Origin: Dryas octopetala
Lineage: Eukaryota > Streptophyta > Magnoliopsida > Rosales > Rosaceae
Length of the DNA: 64,000 bases
NCBI GenBank assembly: GCA_963921425.1
Contig: OY992832.1
Span: 12,647,249 to 12,711,248, forward strand
Direction: 5' to 3'
Position 1 is the first letter of the stretch, and each line of letters begins with the position of its first letter. The notes under the pieces were generated by a model. It made no database searches and was not told where the DNA came from. It was given only the letters and a program-made list of their open reading frames with translations. Shown here piece by piece: positions 11,492 through 22,350 of the stretch. Made by a program: the position numbers and the translations under genes.

Positions 11492-12203
11492 TTTCTCCGC
11501 AACCTAGAAGATCAATAATAAAGATGATACAAATTCACTAATAAAACAGCGGAGTTGCAAAGGAAAATTCAATAATAAAGATTGAACCAATGCATGGCAC
11601 ATGAGAGGTCTCAGAAAATTATACAGCACATGACAGGTCCCAGAAATTTATATGGCACATGAGAGGTCCAAGAAACTAAATGTGAGTTTGGTATCTTACT
11701 CACATTTGGCCCGTTTGGTATCTTACTCAATTTTTTTTTTTTTTCAAAAATTAAGATTTTTGTTTTTTAAATGTGAGTTTTCAAAATCAATTTTTAAAAT
11801 TTGAAAACTTGTTTGGTATGAAATTTGAAAACAATTTTTAAATTTAAAAAATGATGATAAATAAGAAAGAAGGAAATGTAAAAAAAAAAAAAAAGATAAA
11901 AACAATGTTTTATCATTTTAAAAAAAGGCATGTTTTTTAATTTTTTTTCTAGAACCTGTTTTTGAAAATGGTCTACCTAACACATTTTCTTGACTAAAAC
12001 TTGTTTTTTTGTTTTTGAGAGGTCCCAAAAACTTATAAATATATTGTCATGAATTAAGTAAAGAACTTCAACTATAGACTTTTGCTCTTTGATCAATTAA
12101 ATTCAATCATAGACTTAAATTTGATCCCCCGTTACATATGAATTTGGTTCAACTATCCTCATAGTTTGGCAAAGTTTATAACTCAATAAGACTATGGGGC
12201 TAC
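11492..12203. other. AT-rich spacer upstream of MATE
   Basis: A short imperfect repeat (ggcacatgagaggtcccagaa-like, about 11598-11670) occurs three times, followed by T- and A-runs. It should contain the MATE promoter, but no clear TATA box could be assigned because the transcript start is unknown. Confidence 0.45.
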
Positions 12204-12314
12204 CTGTATTCTTTCTTCCTCCACGTCCAACACTTCCTTCCATGACCACTTGGTTCCTCCATGACCACCTGCCTCTAACAATGGTATAGTAGTTTTACTA
12301 TCTGTTGATAACAT
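12204..12314 (-). pseudogene. Detached 5' coding fragment of a MATE gene
   Basis: An open segment of 37 codons with its own ATG reads MLSTDSKTTIPLLEAGG..., then WSWKEVLDVEEE. This is the usual N-terminus of a plant DTX/MATE protein (TPLLE motif, W-KE-LDxEE). The frame stops three codons on (after VAP), so the fragment is cut off before TM1. It lies 0.7 kb upstream of the intact MATE gene on the same strand. Confidence 0.65.
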
Positions 12315-12329
12315 CTCTTTGTTCTTTTT

Positions 12330-12797
12330 TATTTTCTAAGAAAAAGAAATTACAACACAAAGCCCTGAAAAGCAATCCAAACCCGCACAACCAAAAGTGA
12401 AAGCCGAAGCAGCAAACATGGGGAGAGAGTGGATCCAAAATCTTAACTAGCTAGAAGAATTTTGAGAGTGCCCGCCACAAAATTTGCTTCTCCGAGGATA
12501 TGACCAAGTTGAATAGTTTCAAAGGAGGTGGCCAAATGATGAATATCTCTAATAATGATACAACCAGTAAGCAACTTGGAGTATTCTCCAAGGCATAGAG
12601 CAGAGCCCGAGAATACAATCAATGAGCAACATGGAGTCTCCTTCTATCGAAATTCTGATGTAACCCGCATGAAGAGCATTGAGAGGAGCATAGGATGCGT
12701 TCTGTTTTGGGAGCAGTGGGAGGCAATAGGCCGCTGTTGTGTGGTACATTCTTCGCCAGATGTCACAAAATAAAGCTAGTTGACCCCAGAAGTTCAC
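12330..12797 (-). mobile_element. Relic of a non-LTR retrotransposon RNase H-like domain
   Basis: Read on the minus strand, about 12549-12760 gives TAAYCLPLLPKQN..., AGYIRISIEGDSMLLI and LCSMPWRIL, continuing at about 12440-12540 with HHLATSF and HILGEANFVAGTL. This is the RVT_3/RNase H-like module found at the end of plant LINE polyproteins (the I-x-EGDSxxLI core, then a HxxREANxVADxLA-like tail). Only this module is present and its catalytic set is incomplete. Confidence 0.65.
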
Positions 12798-12965
12798 ATT
12801 TCATTTCTTTTTTTAAAATGTTGACTGCCATATTCGCTTAATTATCCATTTTTGGGTTTACTATGTATACTAGTTGATCCCACAATATTGAAATTTCATC
12901 TTCATGTAGGTTATTTTTCATTCTCCACCCACTGATCTTCTTTTTCTCTTTAGTGCCTACGAAAT
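12765..12965 (+). pseudogene. Relic of the 3' end of a B3 gene
   Basis: The block aaagctagttga..., the following TTTCATTT..AAAATGTTG stretch, GCTAATCCATTTT-like sequence, and the ggttatttttcattc..cac segment match the 3' flank of B3 copy 3 (about 8474-8640) in the same order with moderate divergence. No coding part remains. Confidence 0.6.
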
Positions 12966-13014
12966 ATGTACTTATATATTGTTTTGTGGTAGCTCACTAG
13001 CTCCTCTATTTTTT

Positions 13015-13230
13015 TTTTTTGGTAAATTACAATTTAATACTTCAACTTTACCTTGGATTTCAAGTTAGTACTTCAACTTCAAAAAGTTACAATTTTATGC
13101 CTCAACTTTCATTTTATTTCAAGTTAATACCTCCGTTAGTCTTACCGTCAAAAAGGCCGTTATTTGATAACGTGGCACACCACTAAAAAGCTTTATTTCC
13201 ATTTAGTACCTCAACTTTATTATATTATTT
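13015..13230. repeat. Dispersed 'TACCTCAACTTT' repeat
   Basis: A sequence with spaced repeats of 'tacttcaactt' or 'tacctcaactt' and aagtta motifs, followed by CCGTTAGTCTTACCGTC and 'aacgtggcac'. Stretches of this style are abundant in plant genomes as pieces of retroelements. No ends could be fixed. Confidence 0.45.
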
Positions 13231-13239
13231 TTTATTAAT

Positions 13240-14801
13240 CTCATCATTTCCTTAACGATTTCGGCAGTGGGTATTTGATTAATCAATCATTTCTTTAAGG
13301 AGATGTCGGCAACGCAACTTGGGACTTGTCTAGTTTGATTAATCATTTTTTATTAATTTTTTCTTAAAATTAACCATTCCATTTCCTTGAGAAGAATTCA
13401 ACAATGGACGTTAATTGATGTTTTTGGATTGATTACTCAATCCTTTGGCAAGATTCCTACGAATCTTGGACTTTGGTTTTGTTAGTTTTTATTAGAATTA
13501 TAGTTTTTAACTAGATTTATTTGTTTGTTGGTTTATCATTTGCTAAGAGCTTGTTTGGCAATTCCTTCGCCCATGGTGGTGGTGAGGTGGTATAGTGTAC
13601 GTATAGGATGCACGGAATCTAGGTGGGTGGAACTGTGTATTTGTTTTGTGTTATTTCCAATTATTTGCATGTGTGCTAGAATTTGGTGTAATTCTAGAAT
13701 TGGAATCTTGTTAGTGGATTGATGATGATTTTGGAGCATCAGGATTAATTGGTTTATCCTAGAATGATATTGAGATTAATTATATTATTGAGAACTATTT
13801 TTACTAAGGTTAACAGTTGATTAGGCATTTGATTTGCCAGCCGAATTGATTTGTTGGGATTGTTGTAATTTGAGGATATAACTTGGTGGGCCAGGTGAGT
13901 CGGACACAAGGTATTGAACCGGGTAGTTCGAGGTACCAAGGATGATTGTATGTGGCAGTGAGCTCCAAATGTGCACTCAATGATTGTCTGTGGCAAATAG
14001 CCCATTTTGTACAATCGGTGAATGTGTGCATGGTAGTTAGCCCAAGTTGTATAATCAGAAATGGTTATCCTCACTACCAATGCAGTATATATGATTTACC
14101 CAGGTAAGGTAGTGATTGGCCAAAGTGGATCGGTCATGGTACGTATTGTTAATTGTGGTGATTAGTGCTTTGTTAAGCACAAGTACGCTTTAGTAAGCGT
14201 GAATGTTGGAGATGATTTTTATCAGCATAGTTGTTACTAGCTGAGCTGGCTGAGTTGGATTGGTTAGTGGTTGGTACTTTGTTAAGTACAAGTACGTTTT
14301 GGAGATACGTGATTTGTGTGTTTGTTATGAGTGTGAGTCGGTTTTACCCATACGAGCTTGCGAAAGCTTATCGGGCTTGTTCTTTAACCCGGTGTACTAT
14401 TCAATGGTGCAGCGATTCGTTTTGCAGGTTAAGTAAGATTGATGAAGCATTGTGGAGGAGATGAAGCAATTGGTAATCCAGAATTGGTTTTTTTTTTTAA
14501 TTTTAGAAAGAGTGATTTGTATTTACTTTAGCTCATTAATATTCGAAACAGTTGTACAAGATTACTATTTATTTATATAATCTTGGGAGTTGGTTTGAAA
14601 TCAAAGTATTTGATTTACTTATTATGCTGTGTAATTTTTTATTCTGATCCAACTAGGTATTTTGTTTTTAAACTCAGCCTTACATTGATTGTTTGGTTTT
14701 AGATGTGAGTTGTCGAGCTTAATAATTTCATCTAAGACTGAATGGTCAGTGTAGCGTTGTGGTGTACCGAATCTTTCAACATGAGGATTTAGGGCGTCAC
14801 A
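13240..14801 (+). mobile_element. Probable solo LTR of a Ty3/gypsy-type element
   Basis: GC-richer, non-coding sequence with G/T-rich repeats. A block near 14345-14420 (acgagcttgcgaaagctt, gggcttgttc, cccggtg, then ttttgcagg) resembles chromovirus LTRs. The right end is taken at agggcgtcaca (14801). The left boundary and target duplication could not be identified and no internal gag/pol is present. The assignment rests on style, not on a matched pair of LTRs. Confidence 0.4.
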
Positions 14802-14977
14802 TGCGCATTAAGAAGCTAGCTAGTGTAAATTAAGGATTCAATAGGCTAGCGTAAATTAAGGATTCGATATAAGTGTTTTTTTTTTCACCTCCTCTTTGGC
14901 TTGTATATAGGTGTATGATAATGTTTCACTTTTTTTCTTTGTATAACTGAATGTATGTGAAAAATGAAAGTATTTTC

Positions 14978-15046
14978 ATTTAGGAAAGGGAGATTCGAAC
15001 TTGGGACCTCCCCATCCTTGGCCACTAGACTAACGGCTAATTGGAT
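14978..15046 (-). mobile_element. tRNA-derived SINE fragment
   Basis: On the minus strand, an A-box-like TAGTCTAGTGGCCAAGG and a B-box-like AGTTCGAATCTCC stand about 25 bp apart, the pol III promoter of tRNA-derived SINEs. It cannot fold as a tRNA. Confidence 0.65.
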
Positions 15047-15369
15047 ATTATATGCATACTTAGTGACTAGGATTCTAAGGGAAAGTATCTTTTTTTTTTT
15101 TTTCAGTAAATTAGTGAAGAGTTTCTATTTTTTGGTACAACTATACTTATTGTTTGCCTTCCTTATCAGTGGGACTAGCTCTACGTGATGAGGGAGGGTT
15201 GATTCGTTGTCCTTCCTTATCCCTCCTCGTCCAGTCAAACCTACAGCTGTCTTTCTTCTCTTTACGATGTCCTATCCTATGTGACTGTGCGTGCATCAAT
15301 ATTCTGCTACCTAAGATATATATATTTTGGATTCCATGTTCATCAACCAAACAAGAAAAACATAAATAC

Positions 15370-15515
15370 CTGTTTCTTTGCCTCCTCCATGTCCAACACT
15401 ACTTCCTTCCACGACCACCTGTTTCTCTTTGTTCCTTCTTGTCCATGACTACCTGCCTCTAACAATGGTGTAGTTATAATTCTATCTGGAACCTGCAGTG
15501 TTTGCTAAGATCTCC
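15370..15515 (-). pseudogene. Second detached MATE 5' coding fragment
   Basis: The minus strand reads TTPLLEAGSHGQEGTKRN, then [19 protein letters not shown]: the DTX/MATE N-terminus up to the start of TM1, after which the frame closes. Upstream the frame is broken by a shift and a TAG between a plausible ATG near 15515 and the TPLLE motif. It is about 70% like the fragment at 12204-12314. Confidence 0.65.
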
Positions 15516-15529
15516 ATCTTCCTTGTTAC

Positions 15530-16247
15530 TTTCTTCGATCTTCTATATATGGGATTCGTTTTCTTTTTTAGCTTTGAAATCCTCCGGTCCCCTAGCTACT
15601 TCACACGCAAATATGTGCACATACACATTGTTTAGACCAAAAGTTTGTGATCACTAAAAGGAGAGGCAGTAGGCAATATGGTGACCCATATGTTGAATTC
15701 GATCTGATTTAACATATGAGCTATTCGATACTACTCCATCTGCTGCTGAAATTAAGAATAATGACAGGCCATTGATCTCTCCTGCTGCAATATTCCAGAA
15801 CATGTCAAGCCGGCCTTTGATATCTCCTCAAATGACAGCTAGATCCACAAATCATTCATCTTGATTAGTGCAAACTGTTTTAATTCTAGGGATTCCTTAA
15901 ATCTTGCCCTTTTGTAAAGCCATTAATTGTCTGAATATTTTCCTACACAAAGTGTAACGTGTATATATATATAGCTATATATCATCTAATGAAAGTCATT
16001 CAAGTCAAGCTCTTTAGTTTCTATATCAGTCACCATATGTATTGGTCATGGGCCACCATATGTATTGCATTCTGATGTAGCTTAATTATGGGCCGGCCAC
16101 CATATTTTTGTACGTTCTATGTATAAACCATATTTAGTATTAGATGGATATGATATTGTATCACAAACGCAAATATAGAAATTTAGCTATCAAGGCCAAT
16201 ATCTCACAACAATAATAAGCATGTAGCCTAGTTAGTCAAAAACTTAA
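15530..16247. other. AT-rich intergenic
   Basis: No gene recognised. It includes a short (TA)n run near 15965 and local repeats of 'caccatatgtattg' at about 16030-16060. Confidence 0.45.
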
Positions 16248-16622
16248 TGGCATGTTTACTAATCCATAATCGGATTAGGAGGAATTGAATTGATGAAGAA
16301 TTGGATTGAGGAGGAATTGAATTCTCATTGAAGCTGTTTACTAAACTATCTAGAATCAGAGTATGAATGATATTATGTGGGCATTTGATTACTAAAATGC
16401 CCTTGTTCTAAATAAATTATTTTATATGCTAGTTAATAATGTGAGGGTATAATTAGAAATATATAAGGAATTGGATTCCTCCAAAATAAGGAGTTGAATT
16501 CCTAATTTCATGTGGGCCTCACTTATATTTGTATTACCATATGGTTAGTAAATAAATGAGTAATCCGTAATCGAAATCCAATTCCTTATTTTGATTCCGA
16601 TTGCGGATTAGTAAACATGTCA
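16248..16622. mobile_element. Tourist-like MITE (PIF/Harbinger type)
   Basis: A 375-bp element with terminal inverted repeats TGGCATGTTTACTAATCC and TGACATGTTTACTAATCC (one mismatch), flanked by the 3-bp target duplication TAA on both sides (16245-16247 and 16623-16625). TIR similarity continues inwards (AATCGGA). No coding capacity. TAA duplication plus this TIR style fits PIF/Harbinger MITEs. Confidence 0.85.
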
Positions 16623-16809
16623 TAAAATAATTCAATAATGGGACTATTCCAGCTTTAGTTTTGTGAAGGGACCACCTCCTACCAATATGTACTTGTGGTT
16701 TTGTCATACAAAAAACAATGTACATTGTTTTGTACCAAAAGATATATCAACTTCTCTCAGTTAAGATGAGGCTGATGAGCCGTGATCAATAGAAAACTCC
16801 CACCACTCA

Positions 16810-17187
16810 GGTCCCTTCCATTGAGGTATATTTTATAATTTATGGAACTCACTCTGTATTGTAATTTGATGATCGAAGCTGTCGAATTTCTAAGTCTCTA
16901 TACAATAATTATCCTTGTAAAAAATTAGGCAAATTGAAAACCATTAAGATATCTAATTTTGATAGAATAAATAGACGAATATATGAATTAAGTTAACACT
17001 TGAAATGATGACCTTTTAATCAAATGGTTAAACGATTTCTAATTTGTCTAATTTTTTGTAAGGATAATCCTTGTATAGAGACTTAGAAAATGAACGGTTT
17101 CGATTATCGAATTACAATGCGAAGTAGGTCCCACAAGTCATATCTCATCATGTTTAAAATAAAATATACCTCAATAGAAGATGCCTC
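16810..17187. mobile_element. Long-TIR MITE (Mutator-like style)
   Basis: Inverted arms of about 150 bp: 'ccattgaggtatatttta' near 16817 returns inverted near 17172. Inside them 'aagtctctatacaa..attatccttgtaaaaaatta' (about 16890-16928) returns inverted at about 17050-17086. Related arms occur in the element at 26569-26987. Confidence 0.7.
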
Positions 17188-17599
17188 ATATATATGCGGA
17201 TTTGGATCCTCTATTATAGTATAAACGATTCTGGTTATGAGTCTATATTGTAAAACACGACGATTAAATGATTAGTTTATATATAGTTAAATGATTAGAT
17301 AATTTCCAATTTAGTTGATTTATTGCGAAAATATCTTTGAAATGGCACCTACAAAATGGACGGTTCGAATTATAAATTGACATCATGTCATTAACCTAAA
17401 AAGATGGTTAACGTGGTATTAATTTACTAACCAATTGGCATTTGAGCGCTTCTTAATTATAAGGATTGCTCTAATCTACTTATGTGCTGAGCCAATAGTA
17501 CTTAACTATTTACTACATCGATCCTCAAGCTGCAAGCATCTTGAGATTTCTTTTGTCATGGTTATATGCCATTGTTTCTTTCAGCGATCCTGATTGCTA

Positions 17600-17660
17600 T
17601 TCATATTGGAATCCCATATAGAGGAGCTCCATTAGCAGCTTCGATTCACTTTTTCTGTGT
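17600..17660 (+). pseudogene. MATE exon fragment, plus strand
   Basis: The plus strand gives YRGAPLAASI, matching the [12 protein letters not shown] segment in exon 3 of the intact MATE gene. It has the opposite orientation to the next fragment, so the relic has been rearranged. Confidence 0.5.
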
Positions 17661-17785
17661 CCTTATCCATATCTATCCATTAATGTACCAAACTGTATGT
17701 AATTCTAATATGGATAACCATGGGGATCACTGAAATGACCCACGGCAATACGGCATGACAACATACTGTGTCTACAGAAATCATA

Positions 17786-17890
17786 AGATGTTATCCAGGA
17801 AGCCATACACAAACAATCCCGGAATCCAAAATTTCACAAAAAGAGCAGCAGATTTGGAAATTTGAGGATCTTGATGGAGTAAAACAAGTA
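17786..17890 (-). pseudogene. MATE exon 3 fragment, minus strand
   Basis: The minus strand reads [20 protein letters not shown], then [11 protein letters not shown], equivalent to residues around HQDPQIS and IPGLFAY in the intact gene 7 kb away. No flanking exons are recognisable. Confidence 0.8.
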
Positions 17891-18898
17891 TTATGAGTTA
17901 TGTATAGAAACAGAATATAGCTATGTGAAAGAGAATAAGAAAGATTGGTAGGTAGGCTACGTACAAAGGGTGCATAGCGGCGCGTGGATGCTAGCTGCTG
18001 CAGTTGGTTAGCTGGCCAGTGGCTGGAGGCTTGCTGTTGGCCTGAATGAAGGAAGAACTCCTCTTGCTGTTGGCTTTCAATAAAGGAATTGAATCCCTCT
18101 TTCTGTAGTATGTTAATTTTTGTTATTTTCTAGAGATCTTTGGGCATTACCAGTAACACATTTGAGTATGAAATAAAGAGCTCCTTTGAGTAGTTGAATG
18201 ACATGTACACCAACCCCTTAACTACCTATTATTATAGTTGTCAAATTCCTGATCCTCCTTAAACCAATATTCTTTTAGATGTGGTTGAAGAACATGTATT
18301 CCAACCTCTTCACTATTTATTATTTAGTTATTAAATTCCTGATCCGGATGCTTAGCTGCCTAAACCAATATTTGTAGAAGAGAGAGAGAGAGAGAGGGAG
18401 AGAGAACTGCTATACATGGAGGTTACCTCAAAATATACAAGAAAAATCCACACAACAACAAATTCCAAAGCCCCTAATTCAAGCCAGTTCAATCCTCAGC
18501 TATCTCTTCAGTACAATAAAGTACCAAAAACAAAATGAAAAAATGGGTACCATAAATTCCAGCTCACCACCGCGACAGCCTGCATCCAATACATTGTTTT
18601 AAAATGTTAAGACATTTCCTCTCAGGGACAAAAGGTTTTAAAATTGCAAAGAAAAAAAGCACAGGATACTAATGCCAGCTTGAACACTTTGTTGAACTGA
18701 AATATAACATTTAAGAGGAACCAACATAAATCTGAATACTAGTACGTTAAACACCTATAACTGATTTCATTTTCACAAAACAAAAGGCTTCTTCCCTGCT
18801 TTTGTAAATAGACACACTTTTTCTCATTGCATTAACTTTGGTAAACAGACCCACTTTCATTTGTTTTTCTTTTTGAAATGTCATTATATTTGTCTATT
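17891..18898. other. Intergenic with a GA microsatellite
   Basis: It contains a duplicated, diverged block (attattatagttgtcaaattcctgatc at about 18228 and attatttagttattaaattcctgatc at about 18318) and a (GA)n run at about 18378-18405. The part after 18500 is probably 3' flank or 3' UTR of the SPARK gene. Confidence 0.5.
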
Positions 18899-21800
18899 TT
18901 ACTTTATAACTTTGTTAAGCACATTACAACCAATGAAATGGAAGAAATTCACAAGAGCCAGATGTTGCACATCAATGCAATGACACACACCAGGATTTTT
19001 AAAAGTCTCTGATGTTGGTAGTGCAGGCAATGACATCTCTGCAAAACACAGTAGTAGCAATGAGTACATGGACTTCATATAAAAAGACAATATGCTATTT
19101 ATAGGATCTCAGTATTATTTGTCATATAGTAGATATATGAAGGGAAAGAGAAACAAAAATTATTCTTATCCAATCAGTTACCAGGCGCACAAAGGGACAT
19201 CGATGAAATTGAGGATGACGAAGGCCAAGGTGCTGCGATGTTGTCACTCAAATCACATGTAAAGCTGAAGCCTGTTGAATTGTCAAATATCACATCTGCA
19301 GGCAAGCTTCGAAGTAGACACCCTGCATTTGAGCAAAAACAAAGATTATCAATTTTTCTGAATAATGAGACCAACTTCACACTCAAGGAAATTACTTCCT
19401 TCGCTGTCAAGTACATACAAGGGAACATGAAAGCCAACCTCACACTCTAGAACACCTTACATTTAGGATACATACATTAACTGCCTGAACTAATTGATAT
19501 CCATTTAACGTTACACTATTTGGCATTACAACCAGCATTATCATAAAGCATCCACAATGCAGCCCATAGAAAATGCCCAGACCATCTTTTGGTCAACATG
19601 AAGCATGCCAATTCCCAGACACAGTGCCCTCAGCACCAGGTATTCTGATATTTCTTGGAACATAACTACTGGAAAGAATAAAACTATTCCCAATGCTAAA
19701 GCACAACATTGGATATCAAGCCATTGAAAATGAACATAATCAATAAATAAAGGAATCAGGAAAAAAATTTGAAAATAGCATACCTTGTTGTCCATATGCT
19801 GCTCCAGTGCCCACAGGGATCCAGAAAAAAAAAAAAAAGTATCAGATCAGATATAATAAAGGAAAAGAGGTGGAAAATTTAAGGAATGACATGGCAGGAA
19901 AAGTACCTTGAATGCTAAAGTCTTTCAAATCAACATCACAAAGCTCATAAATATTCGCCATTACCCCGCCTTTCCTCAACATGGATCCAAACACGGTAGC
20001 ACAGATTATAGCCTGTTTATTTGTAATTAACATTTGCTTTTGTATTCCCGCAATGTAAGTGTTTAATGAGCTACAGCAGGAAGGACTGGGGGCAGCAACA
20101 TTGCGACATGCTTTAATTACTTCCGAAGGCTGCTTAAAATCCAAAGGACAAACTGCACAAGCAAGAATCATTTTCATGAGAGAGATGGTATGGTACAAAA
20201 AAAGTCCAAGAATACAAGTAAAACGTAACCATCACACTGCTACAAATCAAATAAAATGTTTACTAAAAAGTTCAAGAAAGCTAAATCTCAAACTTAAAAA
20301 ATTCCAGAGCAAAAGTGGTAAATAACTGAAAATTTAATCATTTTTCTGTTTGCAAAGCGAGGGCACCTTAATTTCTTTTTTCTCAAGAATGGATTCACTT
20401 AACTTCTCTTTTGGCTCTTAAAATTTCAAATTTCAATTTTTTCTATTCCTCATTTCTTCATTCCACACCACCAAATATTTGGGGACCAGGGGTAAATCAC
20501 TACTAAAATGACTGAAACTGATGGTGCAATGATAAGAGCTAGGGAAATGAAAAATAATACTATCTAAAAGTTATTGCATGTTGCCTACACTTTGATACCA
20601 TCATATCCAAATTGCACCCTCATAGTGCTTGAAAACAATAGGCAAGAAGAAAAACTTAACAAGAAAATTAGATGCTCAAGCCATAGTTCCTAAACTCTAA
20701 AATAAATTGGTCTTAAACCCTGTACCTTTGTTAACTTTGCAGGCAGACAATATTCGAAATGCAGTATTTGCAGCATCTGATGAGAGTTTCCTTGAAAGAT
20801 ACGTAAAAACCACTCCTTTACAATCACTTAGTGTACCAGTATAATTAAGCCCACCCACGAGATTTTTATTCTCATTCATCATCAATTGTCTTCCTGAGAT
20901 CTTAAGTGCAGCATCCATGATTGCAAGCTTGCAAATTGGTCTGCAGCACTCTTTAAGAGGATCAACAGTTGTGCAGGCCTCCAGTAATCTACTTGTATTT
21001 ACTGTTTTTTCAAAGGTATTAATATCCTTCACTGGACAGGACCCACCCGTAAGATTTGATGAGCTTATGGAGCAAAGTGTATCTATTGTACTGTTCGCAC
21101 CCCTGCTGGCTAAGATACTGATGATATCTGTAAAACAATGATTTGCGACCGAATTTTGCAAAACCAACTTATCAGAGTTGAACCTGTAGAGGCCCTGGAA
21201 GATGCGGATCAAGCTACTAAACTGTGGACAACATATTACATTTCCCACAAGTGCAGCCAAAGGTTGAGAACAATCGGATGCTGTTTTGTCCATTACACTT
21301 GATATAGCAGAGAAATTTACAGGACATTTCCCAGTTAAAACAGGCTCATATCTTGTCGGAAAAGTAGGGTACATTGGTGGCAAAGATTCATATGCAGGAT
21401 TTGGGTAATGTGGAATAACAGCCGGTGATATATCTATGGGATCAAAGAGCCCAGTAGTAGGCGGACTAGCTAGCTCTGGCATGGAAGAAACGTGACTCGG
21501 CTCAAACAGTGTCTGAAATGCCACAGCATCTTGAAAATTGGACAACCAGATTAAGAGTAACAATAATTGACAGCACAAAGAACCTGGAAGCATATATAAG
21601 CCTGTATTCAGAAAGAAGTAGCAAGGGCATATCACTACTTGCCTGAAAATTAACTACACAACCCATTTATTTCAAGTTTAAAAGAAAAAAAGATACTAAG
21701 AGAATCAATTTAAGGGATATTTAACTGATACCTATCTTATGGTCATAACAGCACTACACTATTGAATGAGACCATAATATATCACCACATATTAAGTAAT

Positions 21801-22350
21801 TATATTAATCAAAAAACCAAAATCATGCTTTAAGAAGCACTGAAATTTCCCATCTTTTAAATACAAAATTACCTTTAAGATGGTTACCAGTCTGAAAACA
21901 GTCCATAACTCCCCAAGCCCTCGGGTAACATTGACATTTACATAAGTAAATGGTACAGTAGTTGGTGAAACGCCCAAGAATAGCTCACTTCAATGTAGCT
22001 CAATACCTATGCCATCTTCAAACATCAAACCAAATACCATGTAGAAATACCCAAATTTTCATTTCTCAGCAAAGAAAGCCGATGATTAATCATAAAATGG
22101 AAATTTATTTCAAAAAGAGATACAACAAAATGTAGCTCAAAAGGAACAAAATTCAGAAACAAATTTAACATTCACATTTTTATCATATAAAAAATAAATA
22201 AAGGGAAAGAAATGCAACTCAACTAGCACCAAAAAGTTGCATCTTTTTCCTTGTATTTTCTCACACTTTCTCAGCCACCATGCTGCTGATAATTATAGAT
22301 AGTCAAGCAAAAACAAACAGAAAGGTACCTGAAGATGTTGAAGCACGCAT
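18899..22350 (-). CDS. SPARK-domain, GPI-anchored-type protein (At1g61900-like)
   Basis: Secreted, cell-surface-type protein of 479 aa. Exons in transcript order: 22350-22329, 21601-20726, 20152-19907, 19798-19784, 19322-19182, 19038-18899; all phases close. The N-terminus (MRASTSSGLYMLPGS) leads into a Leu-rich signal segment. Then come a Pro-rich spacer and a cysteine-rich SPARK domain (about residues 85-240) with CPVNF..., DC, NVICCPQF, NHCF, CSISSSNLTGGSCPVKD, ACTTVDPLKECCRPIC. Further cysteines and several N-glycosylation sites follow. The family belongs to arabinogalactan/GPI-type surface proteins of unknown function. The 22-nt first exon shares phase with exon 2. The C-terminus is only mildly hydrophobic and ends in Lys, a weak GPI signal. 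Exon 4 is a 15-nt microexon. Confidence 0.85.

Noticed and set aside
13754-14080. Minus-strand open frames near 13.5-14.1 kb
   Set aside because: They lie in the probable LTR and encode nothing recognisable; LTRs are non-coding.
14978-15046. Possible tRNA gene from the A- and B-box-like motifs (also at 35262, 50226 and 60958)
   Set aside because: No cloverleaf can be formed: acceptor stem and anticodon arm are missing, and two copies have A tails, so these are SINEs.
15370-15446. A complete MATE first exon with its own ATG at 15446 and donor CAG|gtattt
   Set aside because: That ATG is out of frame with the WSWKEVVLDMEEAKKQ segment, and gta-ttt continues as coding Val-Phe in MATE proteins, so it is a broken fragment, not an exon with a donor.
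19174-20325. Plus-strand open frames opposite the SPARK gene
   Set aside because: They are antisense shadows of exons with established SPARK-type coding on the minus strand.
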